NCBI RefSeq assembly: GCF_000429925.1
Contig: NZ_AUCU01000033.1
Location: 1-58,697 of the forward strand
Source: Desulfatirhabdium butyrativorans DSM 18734
GTDB lineage: Bacteria; Desulfobacterota; Desulfobacteria; Desulfobacterales; Desulfatirhabdiaceae
Reading direction: 5' to 3'
DNA: 58,697 bases
Part shown: piece after piece, positions 45,391 to 53,090 of the stretch
Layout: every line of letters begins with the position of its first letter
Numbering within the stretch: position 1 is the stretch's first letter
Notes under the pieces: model-generated
Told to the model about the DNA's origin: nothing
Database searches by the model: none
Seen by the model: the letters and a program-made list of their open reading frames with translations, nothing else
Position numbers and translations under genes: made by a program

Positions 45391-45776
45391 TTGAATTTGC
45401 CTCCCTTGATGCCGGTGCCTTTGAGATATCGCATGAAGCCGCCGAGGAGCTTTTTTACTGTTTGCACCTGTTCAACAAACTCCTGAAAAGATCCTTCAGA
45501 CAGATAACCCTGGTCCAGCGCCACATATAACTGCGCTTCTATCTCGGCAGCAGAACCTTTTGCGACCGATAGAAAATGTATGAACTCCTGGGTTCCTTCC
45601 CTTTCAAAACCCTCAGCGATGTTGGAAACAATGGAAATAGCCGCCCGACGCATCTGATCTCGAAGCGCAAAATCCCTTGCAAAAGCACCTTCACCGGATA
45701 TGCTGTAAACGCGATTTACCAATTCCCTGGCCTTTTGCCACGCTTCAATATCCTGAAACCGTCTTATTGTCGCCAT
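45387..45776 (-). CDS. Four-helix bundle protein (bIVP/S23 family)
   Basis: This protein has 129 residues from MATIRRFQDIEAW; an in-frame upstream extension is repeat-coded (FRVSGFGFRVSG). It shows the family core DIEAWQKARELVNRVYSI, LRDQMRRAAISIVSNIAEGF, GTQEFIHFLSVAKGSAAEIE and QLYVALDQGYL. The fold is that of bacterial intervening-sequence proteins and of Avd, the RT accessory protein of diversity-generating retroelements. Its function outside those is unknown. The gene is bracketed by inverted heptamer arrays and sits between two defence genes that lack it in function. Its stop overlaps the helicase start. Confidence 0.88.
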   Translation of the reverse strand: MATIRRFQDIEAWQKARELVNRVYSISGEGAFARDFALRDQMRRAAISIVSNIAEGFEREGTQEFIHFLSVAKGSAAEIEAQLYVALDQGYLSEGSFQEFVEQVQTVKKLLGGFMRYLKGTGIKGGKFK

Positions 45777-45782
45777 GCTCGT

Positions 45783-45870
45783 TCCCAACCACAAACCCGA
45801 AACCCGAAACCCGAAACCCGAAACCCGAAACCACAAACCCGAAACTATGAAACTATAAAACTATGAAACC
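45783..45870. repeat. Right heptamer array of bIVP element
   Basis: Units run CCACAAA, CCCGAAA x5, CCACAAA, CCCGAAA, then CTATGAA/ACTATAA variants. CAACCACAAACCCGAAACCC at 45786-45805 is the inverted mate of 45343-45362. The upstream gene's last codons (LRVS and TAG at 45861) fall inside the array, so its C-terminus is repeat-coded. Confidence 0.9.
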
Positions 45871-46358
45871 CTTAACACATAGTATCCAATCGTTATACTC
45901 TTTCCCTGTTCGTCACGAATCAGGCGCGCCACGTTCATGGTGGCGCTCCCATCCCAGAGTGAGTACGACAGCCGTACCCGCTCGCCGTCCCGGCGGATGA
46001 ACAGCACCTCTTCGTCGGACGCTGTCAGCTCAAAAGATCTCTCATGGGTGCCGAAGCCGAACACCAGCCCACGCTGATCCCAACGAGCCTGGAATTCCTG
46101 AACGAAAGGCTTAACCCGGCTTTTCAGGAAATTCTGGGCCTCGGCCGGTTCCATGACATCGAGGAAGGTCTCGATGCCGCACACGAGCACCGTCTGACCG
46201 TTACCCGGCGCCTCAGCCGGCCAGGCGTTCATCCACCTGAGAGCTTCCCGCATGGACACAAGGGCACCCCCGCCGATGAGCGGGCCAAGGGTGAGCCGGT
46301 CAAACACGATGCTTGATCCACGGCGAAGCCAAGCGCTTGAGGACATATCCCGCATCAT
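45861..46358 (-). CDS. Module A accessory protein, DUF3780-like
   Basis: This protein has 165 residues when started at the ATG overlapping the DUF1156 stop (ATGATG). Visible features: LTLGPLIGGGALVSMREAL, TVLVCGIETFLDVMEP, RWDQRGLVFGFGTHERSF, EVLFIRRDGERVRLSYSLWD and GSATMNVARLI. Its position between a DUF1156 methylase and a helicase is that of DUF3780 proteins annotated as anti-phage associated; the family assignment is tentative. The final residues RVS and the stop come from the adjacent heptamer array, so the native tail may have been altered. Confidence 0.55.
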   Translation of the reverse strand: MMRDMSSSAWLRRGSSIVFDRLTLGPLIGGGALVSMREALRWMNAWPAEAPGNGQTVLVCGIETFLDVMEPAEAQNFLKSRVKPFVQEFQARWDQRGLVFGFGTHERSFELTASDEEVLFIRRDGERVRLSYSLWDGSATMNVARLIRDEQGKSITIGYYVLRVS

Positions 46359-49300
46359 TCGACCTCCGCCTCCAATTGTTCGAACAGTGTCATCTGCCTG
46401 AATGCCGGGCCCTTCTCCGGTTTGGCCCGCCAATGGCTGACAAGGTCAAGAGCGAGCTTGGCAGCCCGCCTGATTCCCGTGTCCGGGTCGGTCTGGGCGT
46501 ACCAGTCCAGAATCGGGTCGACCGATCTCTTGATCTGGAAGGTGGCCCGGTTGAGTTCGTCGGACACATTTACGCCGCTATTGGGCAGGCTCGCGCCGAT
46601 CAGGAAATGGGCCTGGTCCAGGTCGGTCTTGAGGATCTTGCGGTTTCGTCCCGGGGCCGTGAAATACTGGAAACGCTCCTCGATGGAGATCACGTTCACC
46701 TGCGTTCCGACCACCCGAATCCAGCCTCGCGCCTCGATGTCCCCCTGGGAAACGCCCGTGCCGCGTAGCATCTTGTGCAGCTCGTCCCGGGCCATGGAGC
46801 GGCGGCTTTGGAAGATGCGCAAAAAGAGACGCGATGCCGGTTCCGCCGCGTCGGGCGGACGGCGCTTTCCGTTCTCATCCTTGCCCGCCAGCAAATCGTC
46901 CAGGAGCAGGTTGATCCCAAGGAGCGCGTCCCGCACTCCCAACACCTGCCCGTCCCCCGTAAAGACCTGGCCGTAATGGCGGCTGTAGAACTCGAGGGCC
47001 TTTCCCCGCAGGATGACCAGAAGGTCCGATTCGGGAAGCTCCTTTCCGTGGGAATGCTCCAGAAGCTCCTTGAGACGGGCCGCCTCATCCTTGACCCACC
47101 GGCGCATCCGCGCCCAGCTCACGGCCTTTGGTTCTTCCAACCGTTTCCGGCAGACATGGACGATGTCGTATTCGATCTTCCGGGAACCGAACGCGCCGGT
47201 CGCGCCCTTGGTCTCGTCGCTGCGGATCGGGTAGGTGGCGACGAGAAGGTATCCGGCGTTGAACAAGGCCTCGAGCACATCCACCCACGGCGCATCGGCG
47301 CTATGGTGGAAGGTGAAAGCCATGAGACCGCCCTGCTTCAGGAGTCGTCCCGCCTCGGCCCAGCAGGCGGTGAGCGTCTGCTGATAGAAATCGGAGGCTG
47401 GTTCGGGCCTGTAGAGCGGGTTCGGGTCTTTTTCACCGAGTTCCTTGTTGCCGGTCAGTTCGCGCACCGTGGCGAGGATGCCGTTCGTGAGGAACCGCTC
47501 CCGCTCGTAGTCCTCCCGGTCATCGGGATGCTCGACGGTGTTGTCCACGGCCTCCACCGCGTGGGGAGTCCGTTCCGGCTCGAAGTACTTGCGCTCCGGC
47601 ATGCCGCGATACCACTTGAGCAGAGGCAGACGCATCCAGACGTAGAAGAAATCGGCCAGGTCAGCGTAGAACAGATTGTTCCCGAAGGGAGGGTCAGTTA
47701 TGACGAGATCGAAGATCGGTTGCGAGTTTCGGGTCCCTGGTTTCGGGTTGAAGAGGATGGAGAGGTCGGTGGATGAACCACAGAACATCTCTGTTCCAGG
47801 AACCACTGGATCAGCAGGGCCGACTTTGATGCTTTTTGATTTGCTGCCTTCTGGCAACATTGCGGCTTCCCATGGCTCCTTACACCATCCAAGTCCATCC
47901 AAAATGGTGGAGCAGCAGGAAGACCATCTGCCATACCCAAGAGGACCATAGGCATTTGTCTCAACGACAAGTTGCTTAGGATGGTAGTTTGCATTTGAAA
48001 GTGAAGGAGCAAGCTTGTCATAAGTCTGGTGCCAGAAGGAGAACATGTTCATCATGCGTATGTACTGCTGAAGCGCTCCCAGAGCCTGCTCGCGCACATC
48101 CAGCGGCCACTTGTCTTCCGGCGCTTCGGTGATGGCGCGCAGAAGCTGGGCGTGTACCAGGAGCTGGCGCGGGTTGAACATCTTCCACCAGTGGGTGTAT
48201 CCCCAACCAACGTTGACCCCGCCGTTGGCCCGCATCATGTAGGCGTCCCAGCACTCCTGACGCGGCCAGTATTCGTTCAGGTCGGTCTCATTCCGGTCGG
48301 CCCATTCACGCTCGGCCAGGATCAGTCGTTTCACATCGCCCGGCTCAATTGGTTTGAAGTAGCGGCCGTTGTAGCTGTACCCCTCGGAGTCACACTGCGG
48401 GCAGTGACATTGCAGGGCATAGGCCGCCACGGGCGCGGTGTGCTTCGTAGGCTTGACCGATTCGAGGATGTCCTGTTTCTTGCCGCATTTCTGGCAGGTG
48501 AAATAGGATTGCTGCGGCACCGTTCCCGTCCGCGTCTGGATGCGCGTTCCGTCGCTGAGAACGATCTCTCGGGGTAACCCGAACTTCTTGCGGTCCGCCG
48601 TGGACTCGGCGTCTTCCTCCTCTGCCATCTCTTCGTTTTCGCTGGCCTCTTCTCCGTCCTCTTCGGAAATCTCTTCATCCGCCAGACGCATGCGCCCGCG
48701 GACCTCGATGAAGCGCATGCCCTCAAGCCGCCTCTCGAACCACCGGGCGGTCATCTCCGGATCGGCCCCGGCGTAGCCACCTAATTCAGTTTCGAGTTTC
48801 GGGTTTAAAGTTTCGGGTTGTTTTTCGGAACCAGAAACCAGAAACTCGAAACCCGAAATCCCTTTCATCCAATCCGGATGAATCAGGAGATACATATAGA
48901 CATGGCGGCTCTCGATGCCGAGGTCCTTCTTTTTTACGTTTCCCACCTTGAACTCATAGGCGACCAGGCTCCCCATCTGCAGTCTTCTGCCCCGGTGATC
49001 CTCAAGAACCTTCTTGACCTTTCCCCCGGCGAATGAACCGCATTTCGGGCAATGCAAACCGGCCTCAGCGTTTAGCTTCTCCAAGGCTTGATTGATTCGG
49101 TCCTGCTTTTCCTCTTTGTTCCCCTTGCTGTAGTCCTTGAGGAGTTGTGCGAATTCCTGGCTCGTCTCTGTGAAGCTTGGCTCGTTATCGAGCACGACGC
49201 GTTCGACTCCCGGAGCCATGCGCGTCTCACCCAGCTCGATATGGAACTCATGACCGCAGGAGGGGCATGTCGAGGGGATGAAGTAGGCGGTCAGCCGCTT

Positions 49301-50170
49301 TTCGGCGATGACGGGCAAGCGGAAGATCGGTGTGCGATGATGGCAACCTCGCGCATTACAGGGTCCGTGCTTGGCCCAGAAGGTGTAGATGATTTCCGGC
49401 CCTTCCCACCGGTAATACTTCCTATGCTCGATTGGCAATTCGAAAATCTCATCTTGCTCTAGACTTTCTTTTAATCCTTCAACCCGAAACCCGGAACCAG
49501 AAACCCTAAACCATTTTCCCGTGTGTCCCCGCGCACATGTCGTCGTGTAGAAAGGCTGAACGAGGGGCTTGACCTTGGCCTCGATATCGTCGAAGAGCGC
49601 TTTGACTTGGCCGGGATCGCTGCATGCAAGCTCGTTCTTCGTCACGAACCAGGCGACGGGGTTGAGGTCGACACCTGTCATCTGGAAGCCAAGCCGAGCG
49701 CCTTCGACCAGGGTGGTCCCGCCGCCCATGAAGATGTCGAGTACCCGGAGCTTGCGAAAATGCCCCGCCTTCTGGTGGTTGCAGTAGTAATGGTCCCAGA
49801 CGCGTTTAGCCGCCTGGGATGGGTCATCAGGTGCAACGGTCGCGGCCGCGATCAGCAGGCTCCGAAAGACGCTGGAGCGGCGACGGGCCCACCACTTGGA
49901 CATCTGATAGATGGGCTTACCCGCGTTGCCTTCGAGGTTGGAGAGCGCGTTGACGGGCGCGATTGGAAAATCCACTTCCAGGCAGACAGGAGGTCTATTC
50001 GGATCGCTGAAATCAGCTACCGGAAGACGGATGGCCTTACCGAGGTTGGGCGGCTCGTAACCATTCGCTTTTTTCCGAGCCTTCTTCACAACCGCAGTTT
50101 CATTCTCCTGATTAAATTCTTCCATGCCGGGAATGGAATCTTGCTTCATTGACCGCTTTGCCATACTCAT
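46355..50170 (-). CDS. DUF1156 adenine-specific DNA methylase
   Basis: This large 1271-residue methylase opens with DUF1156 (DFPIAPVNALSNLEGNAGK, QMSKWWARRRSSVFRSLLIA). The AdoMet motif LDIFMGGGTTLVEGARLG is near 144-161, followed by VDLNPVAWFV. Several zinc knuckles (CPSCGHEF, CPKCGSF, CQKCGKKQ, CPQCDSEG) follow, and the catalytic VITDPPFGNNLFYADL near 823. Three in-frame heptamer-array insertions occur at about residues 220-233, 436-462 and 806-820. Its start overlaps the upstream nuclease-like stop (ATGA). It probably provides self-marking in Module A. Confidence 0.88.
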   Translation of the reverse strand: MSMAKRSMKQDSIPGMEEFNQENETAVVKKARKKANGYEPPNLGKAIRLPVADFSDPNRPPVCLEVDFPIAPVNALSNLEGNAGKPIYQMSKWWARRRSSVFRSLLIAAATVAPDDPSQAAKRVWDHYYCNHQKAGHFRKLRVLDIFMGGGTTLVEGARLGFQMTGVDLNPVAWFVTKNELACSDPGQVKALFDDIEAKVKPLVQPFYTTTCARGHTGKWFRVSGSGFRVEGLKESLEQDEIFELPIEHRKYYRWEGPEIIYTFWAKHGPCNARGCHHRTPIFRLPVIAEKRLTAYFIPSTCPSCGHEFHIELGETRMAPGVERVVLDNEPSFTETSQEFAQLLKDYSKGNKEEKQDRINQALEKLNAEAGLHCPKCGSFAGGKVKKVLEDHRGRRLQMGSLVAYEFKVGNVKKKDLGIESRHVYMYLLIHPDWMKGISGFEFLVSGSEKQPETLNPKLETELGGYAGADPEMTARWFERRLEGMRFIEVRGRMRLADEEISEEDGEEASENEEMAEEEDAESTADRKKFGLPREIVLSDGTRIQTRTGTVPQQSYFTCQKCGKKQDILESVKPTKHTAPVAAYALQCHCPQCDSEGYSYNGRYFKPIEPGDVKRLILAEREWADRNETDLNEYWPRQECWDAYMMRANGGVNVGWGYTHWWKMFNPRQLLVHAQLLRAITEAPEDKWPLDVREQALGALQQYIRMMNMFSFWHQTYDKLAPSLSNANYHPKQLVVETNAYGPLGYGRWSSCCSTILDGLGWCKEPWEAAMLPEGSKSKSIKVGPADPVVPGTEMFCGSSTDLSILFNPKPGTRNSQPIFDLVITDPPFGNNLFYADLADFFYVWMRLPLLKWYRGMPERKYFEPERTPHAVEAVDNTVEHPDDREDYERERFLTNGILATVRELTGNKELGEKDPNPLYRPEPASDFYQQTLTACWAEAGRLLKQGGLMAFTFHHSADAPWVDVLEALFNAGYLLVATYPIRSDETKGATGAFGSRKIEYDIVHVCRKRLEEPKAVSWARMRRWVKDEAARLKELLEHSHGKELPESDLLVILRGKALEFYSRHYGQVFTGDGQVLGVRDALLGINLLLDDLLAGKDENGKRRPPDAAEPASRLFLRIFQSRRSMARDELHKMLRGTGVSQGDIEARGWIRVVGTQVNVISIEERFQYFTAPGRNRKILKTDLDQAHFLIGASLPNSGVNVSDELNRATFQIKRSVDPILDWYAQTDPDTGIRRAAKLALDLVSHWRAKPEKGPAFRQMTLFEQLEAEVE
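47712..47752. repeat. In-frame heptamer insertion 3 in DUF1156 methylase
   Basis: GCGAGTTTCGGGTCCCTGG and TTTCGGGTT units translate as NPKPGTRNSQP, directly before the catalytic stretch FDLVITDPPF. The flanking protein sequence continues in frame. Confidence 0.7.
48785..48862. repeat. In-frame palindromic heptamer insertion 2 in DUF1156 methylase
   Basis: GTTTCGAGTTTCGGG on one side and CCCGAAACTCGAAAC-type units on the other form an inverted pair around a short centre. Protein reading is FEFLVSGSEKQPETLNPKLE. Two opposed arrays here look like the bIVP element without its gene. Confidence 0.8.
49473..49513. repeat. In-frame heptamer insertion 1 in DUF1156 methylase
   Basis: AACCCGAAACCCGGAACCAG then AAACCCTAAACC; on the coding strand this reads FRVSGSGFRVEG, a seven-residue period mirroring the seven-base unit. 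Confidence 0.75.
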
Positions 50171-50718
50171 GCCCCTGCAAGTTGGTTGAACTGAAGATGG
50201 TGTGGCCAGTCGATTTTCAGCATTTTTTCGGGCCGATCGTGCTTTCCGCTTTCACGGGTGATCCGTGTCTTTCTTTTAGGAATGCTGGTATGGCCGATAC
50301 TAACGAAGCATTGCCGGTATTTTTTCAGGAAATCAGATTCATCCCAGAACGCTTTTCCGATTTCCTGGCAATAAGCAAGAAAACATTGTGCGCCTTTTAG
50401 TTGCTGGATAATTTCAGTCGTCTGTCCTTTTGTTGCTTTCATTTCGATGTAAACAATGACCTTCCTGCCACCTTCGTTGGACACGATAACATAATCTGCT
50501 CGCTTGCATTCGCCTTTCGATCCGACAAAGACGGCATCAGGTGATGAAAAGGCATCCACTTTGATGATGACAGCATTTTCCGGAATACCGTAAATGACAG
50601 TAGAAGAGCGCGGATGATCCGGTTCGGCAAGTTCTGCCTTCATCCTGTTGTAATGATTGGAAAGCTGAACCTTGGCGGCATCCTTAATCATCTGGTTGAG
50701 GATGTCGATATCAGGCAT
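50167..50718 (-). CDS. PD-(D/E)XK-like nuclease candidate, partner of ATPase
   Basis: This protein has 183 residues from MPDIDILNQ, best spaced from GGGGAGGAG. No named family was recognised. A candidate PD-(D/E)XK core is Asp75 in KRADYVIVSNEG and Glu92/Lys94 in VIVYIEMKATKG, with a helix after it (QLKGAQCFLAYC). It overlaps the ATPase gene upstream by 8 bp, which makes a two-gene unit lodged between PglZ and DUF1156. The pair is visibly more AT-rich than its neighbours, suggesting a separate arrival. Confidence 0.6.
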   Translation of the reverse strand: MPDIDILNQMIKDAAKVQLSNHYNRMKAELAEPDHPRSSTVIYGIPENAVIIKVDAFSSPDAVFVGSKGECKRADYVIVSNEGGRKVIVYIEMKATKGQTTEIIQQLKGAQCFLAYCQEIGKAFWDESDFLKKYRQCFVSIGHTSIPKRKTRITRESGKHDRPEKMLKIDWPHHLQFNQLAGA

Positions 50719-52108
50719 TTTCATCTCCTCCCCAGACAATTTCTTCCTGGATGCGGTTCATAGCCTCGATGGTTTTATCGAAGCTTCGAGCCTCTATGCC
50801 CAATTTCGGATCGATATCGGCTGGAGTGAGCGTGGGCCATCGTGTCTTCTTTTTCCCTCCATCCAACAAAATCAGCGCTTCTTCAGCTATATAGACCTTG
50901 ACCCTGTCCGACGAAAGCAGCTCTTCCGGCTCGTAACTCTCATGTTCCATTATCCGCTTTAAATGCGGCTTATCTTGCTTGAGCATAATTAGGGTATTTA
51001 GTTCTTTAATGATATAGTCACTATGGGTAGTCATGAAAATCTTAATCCCGAGATTCATAAGCCTAGCAAACAACCGTGCGATTCGTCTTTGATTTTCGGG
51101 GTGGAGATTCAATTCCGGTTCATCGATAACAAAAAGATCACCAGCCTGGGCAACATGGCGCAAATAAAAACCCACATCCAGAAGGGACCGTACGGCGCTG
51201 GAACTTTCGTCCATGGTGAGCTTTAGACGTTTGTTTGCTTTTGGGACAAAAAAAAGTTCATCGCTTCGGGTTACTGTATATTCCCCGCCGATAATGTCGC
51301 TGAAGTCAGCCAATAATTCGGGATTCTTTTTTGAGATAAAACTTTCCTTTTTTGCCGCAGATTCCAACTGGCGGGTGAAATCGACGTTCGCCCTTACGGG
51401 TAAGGCATAATCTGAATACACCTTGGAAAGCAGTTCAAACATATTGAGTTCTGTTTCTAAAGTGCCCATTTGCTCCAGGAGCCGATTTCGGGCAAAATTG
51501 AGCTCCTTTCTGAATATTGCAGCGCCGGTCCTTTCCGCGCTGGCGATAAAAGCGTTCGGGAAAAGGTGTCCGAACAGGATTTCCTTAATGGCATCGCCGA
51601 TAACCTTTGAAATCAGAGAAACCGGAACTTTGCGTTCATCTTTTTCAACAAGCAACGATATGTGGACTTTGGGATCAGGAGGCTGTTTTAAGATGCTAAT
51701 GAGTTTGGTTTTAGCGGTTCCCATCGTCAGCTCAAAAGATTCCTTGGGTCTAATGTCATTTTTCGAAACGTCTATGCAGAAGGATGCATCCATGAAATGC
51801 TTTTCGGATGACGCAAAAACCCTTGGAAGCTGTTTCGTATATTCCTCACACCCTTTCTTTAGAATGGTTTCTGCACTCTTTATGTAATCATTCAAATCAA
51901 GTTCCGTGGAACCTTCCACCATAAGTTTTTGCACCGAATGTTTTGAGACACCGATCGAAAAAGCCTCCTTCCAGAACGAGAGAAACCCAAAAAGCGCATA
52001 AGTTGCATAGGTCTTTCCGGTATTGTTGGGACCGCATATGATTGTCATATCGCCGAGTTCAAATTCAGCCTGTTTTAAGGGGCCTAAATTCTTTAGTTTT
52101 ATAATCAT
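50711..52108 (-). CDS. OLD/ABC-type AAA ATPase
   Basis: This protein has 465 residues from MIIKLKNLGPL, preceded by AGGAGGCAAGG. Walker A GPNNTGKT is at 26-33. There is a long central insert. The C-terminal part has DESSSAVRSLLDVGFYL, Walker B LFVIDEPELNLHPENQRR, and the switch His in IFMTTHSDYIIKELN. This is the SMC-like ATPase type used in Gabija, Septu and retron-linked systems, typically paired with a nuclease, as it is here. Regulation of the small partner by the ATPase is inference. Confidence 0.85.
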   Translation of the reverse strand: MIIKLKNLGPLKQAEFELGDMTIICGPNNTGKTYATYALFGFLSFWKEAFSIGVSKHSVQKLMVEGSTELDLNDYIKSAETILKKGCEEYTKQLPRVFASSEKHFMDASFCIDVSKNDIRPKESFELTMGTAKTKLISILKQPPDPKVHISLLVEKDERKVPVSLISKVIGDAIKEILFGHLFPNAFIASAERTGAAIFRKELNFARNRLLEQMGTLETELNMFELLSKVYSDYALPVRANVDFTRQLESAAKKESFISKKNPELLADFSDIIGGEYTVTRSDELFFVPKANKRLKLTMDESSSAVRSLLDVGFYLRHVAQAGDLFVIDEPELNLHPENQRRIARLFARLMNLGIKIFMTTHSDYIIKELNTLIMLKQDKPHLKRIMEHESYEPEELLSSDRVKVYIAEEALILLDGGKKKTRWPTLTPADIDPKLGIEARSFDKTIEAMNRIQEEIVWGGDENA

Positions 52109-52121
52109 CCTTGCCTCCTGA

Positions 52122-53090
52122 CTATATCGCCTCAAATTCAATCCACGGGACAGCTACTTCCAAAAGGCTCAGCCCTCCATGACATACATGGGGAAAGCCG
52201 CCCTGGACTTTCCATTTTCTCTGGCCCATGACGATGTGGTGTTCGTTGTGGCTTATCACAATCGGGGGCATGAACCGTTCCTGCCAAGGGCCATCTACCT
52301 TCTTGTACCGGGCTGCGCCGAAGGTCTCGCGCAGCTTCTCGATAACATCCGGATCGATCTCCTCGCTCGAAAACAGCTTGCTCACTGCATAACCGTGGTC
52401 GGACGTGATGACCAGCTTTCTTCCTTGCCGAAGCCTGTTAGCGAATTTCCAGAATCCGTCGTCCTGGAGCGTTGCAGCCGCAGTCTTGTAGATTTGATCC
52501 GGGAGTTTCTTGTGAACGTGGATGAGATCGTCGAGCCAGCTATGCCACACGAAGACGTTGGACTCGTGGGGAATGCCCCCGACAGCGTCCTCAAATGGGA
52601 CGCTGATCACATCCGTGTAAGCCTTTGAGGCAAAGAGATTGAAACTGCCCGGAACGCCATTTCCCGCCAGATGACTGCGGGAAGGTATCCCCAGCGCATG
52701 GGCAAACTGGTCCGTGTCGGATGGTGCTTCAGCGCCGGTCACACGCACATCGGTGGGCTGGATATGTCTTGTTTGAGCGCCTCCCAAGAGCCAAGGTATC
52801 TCGCGCAGGGAGAGGGCATCCAGCACAAGGACGGCGCGGCCGATGCTGGATGGCCCAGCACACCATTCCTTTAAATGGGTTGCGGTCCTGGGAGCGGCTT
52901 CCGGGTAAGACCCCCATAATTCCCAGGCGGTCTCGGCAAGAAGGCGGTCGGGGGCGACAGTCTGGTTATGGAGATCGATTGGGGAGCCGCAGGTTACGGC
53001 CAGATCCCTTAATCGCGCGAAGACGCCGCTCCATGCGTCTGTCGACGAGGGAGAGTCCAGGATGATGTCCAACCAGGCAGGCGTGCTCAT
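52122..53090 (-). CDS. PglZ domain protein, short form
   Basis: This 322-residue protein belongs to the alkaline-phosphatase superfamily PglZ domain of BREX and related systems. Metal-binding segments are VLVLDALSLREIPWL (Asp91), LVITSDHGYAVSKLF (Asp231, His232) and HGGLSLLEVAVPWIEF near the end. It is well below half the length of BREX PglZ, so it is essentially the catalytic domain alone. The start overlaps the DUF499 stop (ATGA). Its role in defence is unknown even where essential. Confidence 0.82.
   Translation of the reverse strand: MSTPAWLDIILDSPSSTDAWSGVFARLRDLAVTCGSPIDLHNQTVAPDRLLAETAWELWGSYPEAAPRTATHLKEWCAGPSSIGRAVLVLDALSLREIPWLLGGAQTRHIQPTDVRVTGAEAPSDTDQFAHALGIPSRSHLAGNGVPGSFNLFASKAYTDVISVPFEDAVGGIPHESNVFVWHSWLDDLIHVHKKLPDQIYKTAAATLQDDGFWKFANRLRQGRKLVITSDHGYAVSKLFSSEEIDPDVIEKLRETFGAARYKKVDGPWQERFMPPIVISHNEHHIVMGQRKWKVQGGFPHVCHGGLSLLEVAVPWIEFEAI

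Noticed and set aside
45783-45870. Possible CRISPR array
   Set aside because: Units are 7 bp with no spacers, and no cas genes are present. The same holds for the other short arrays.
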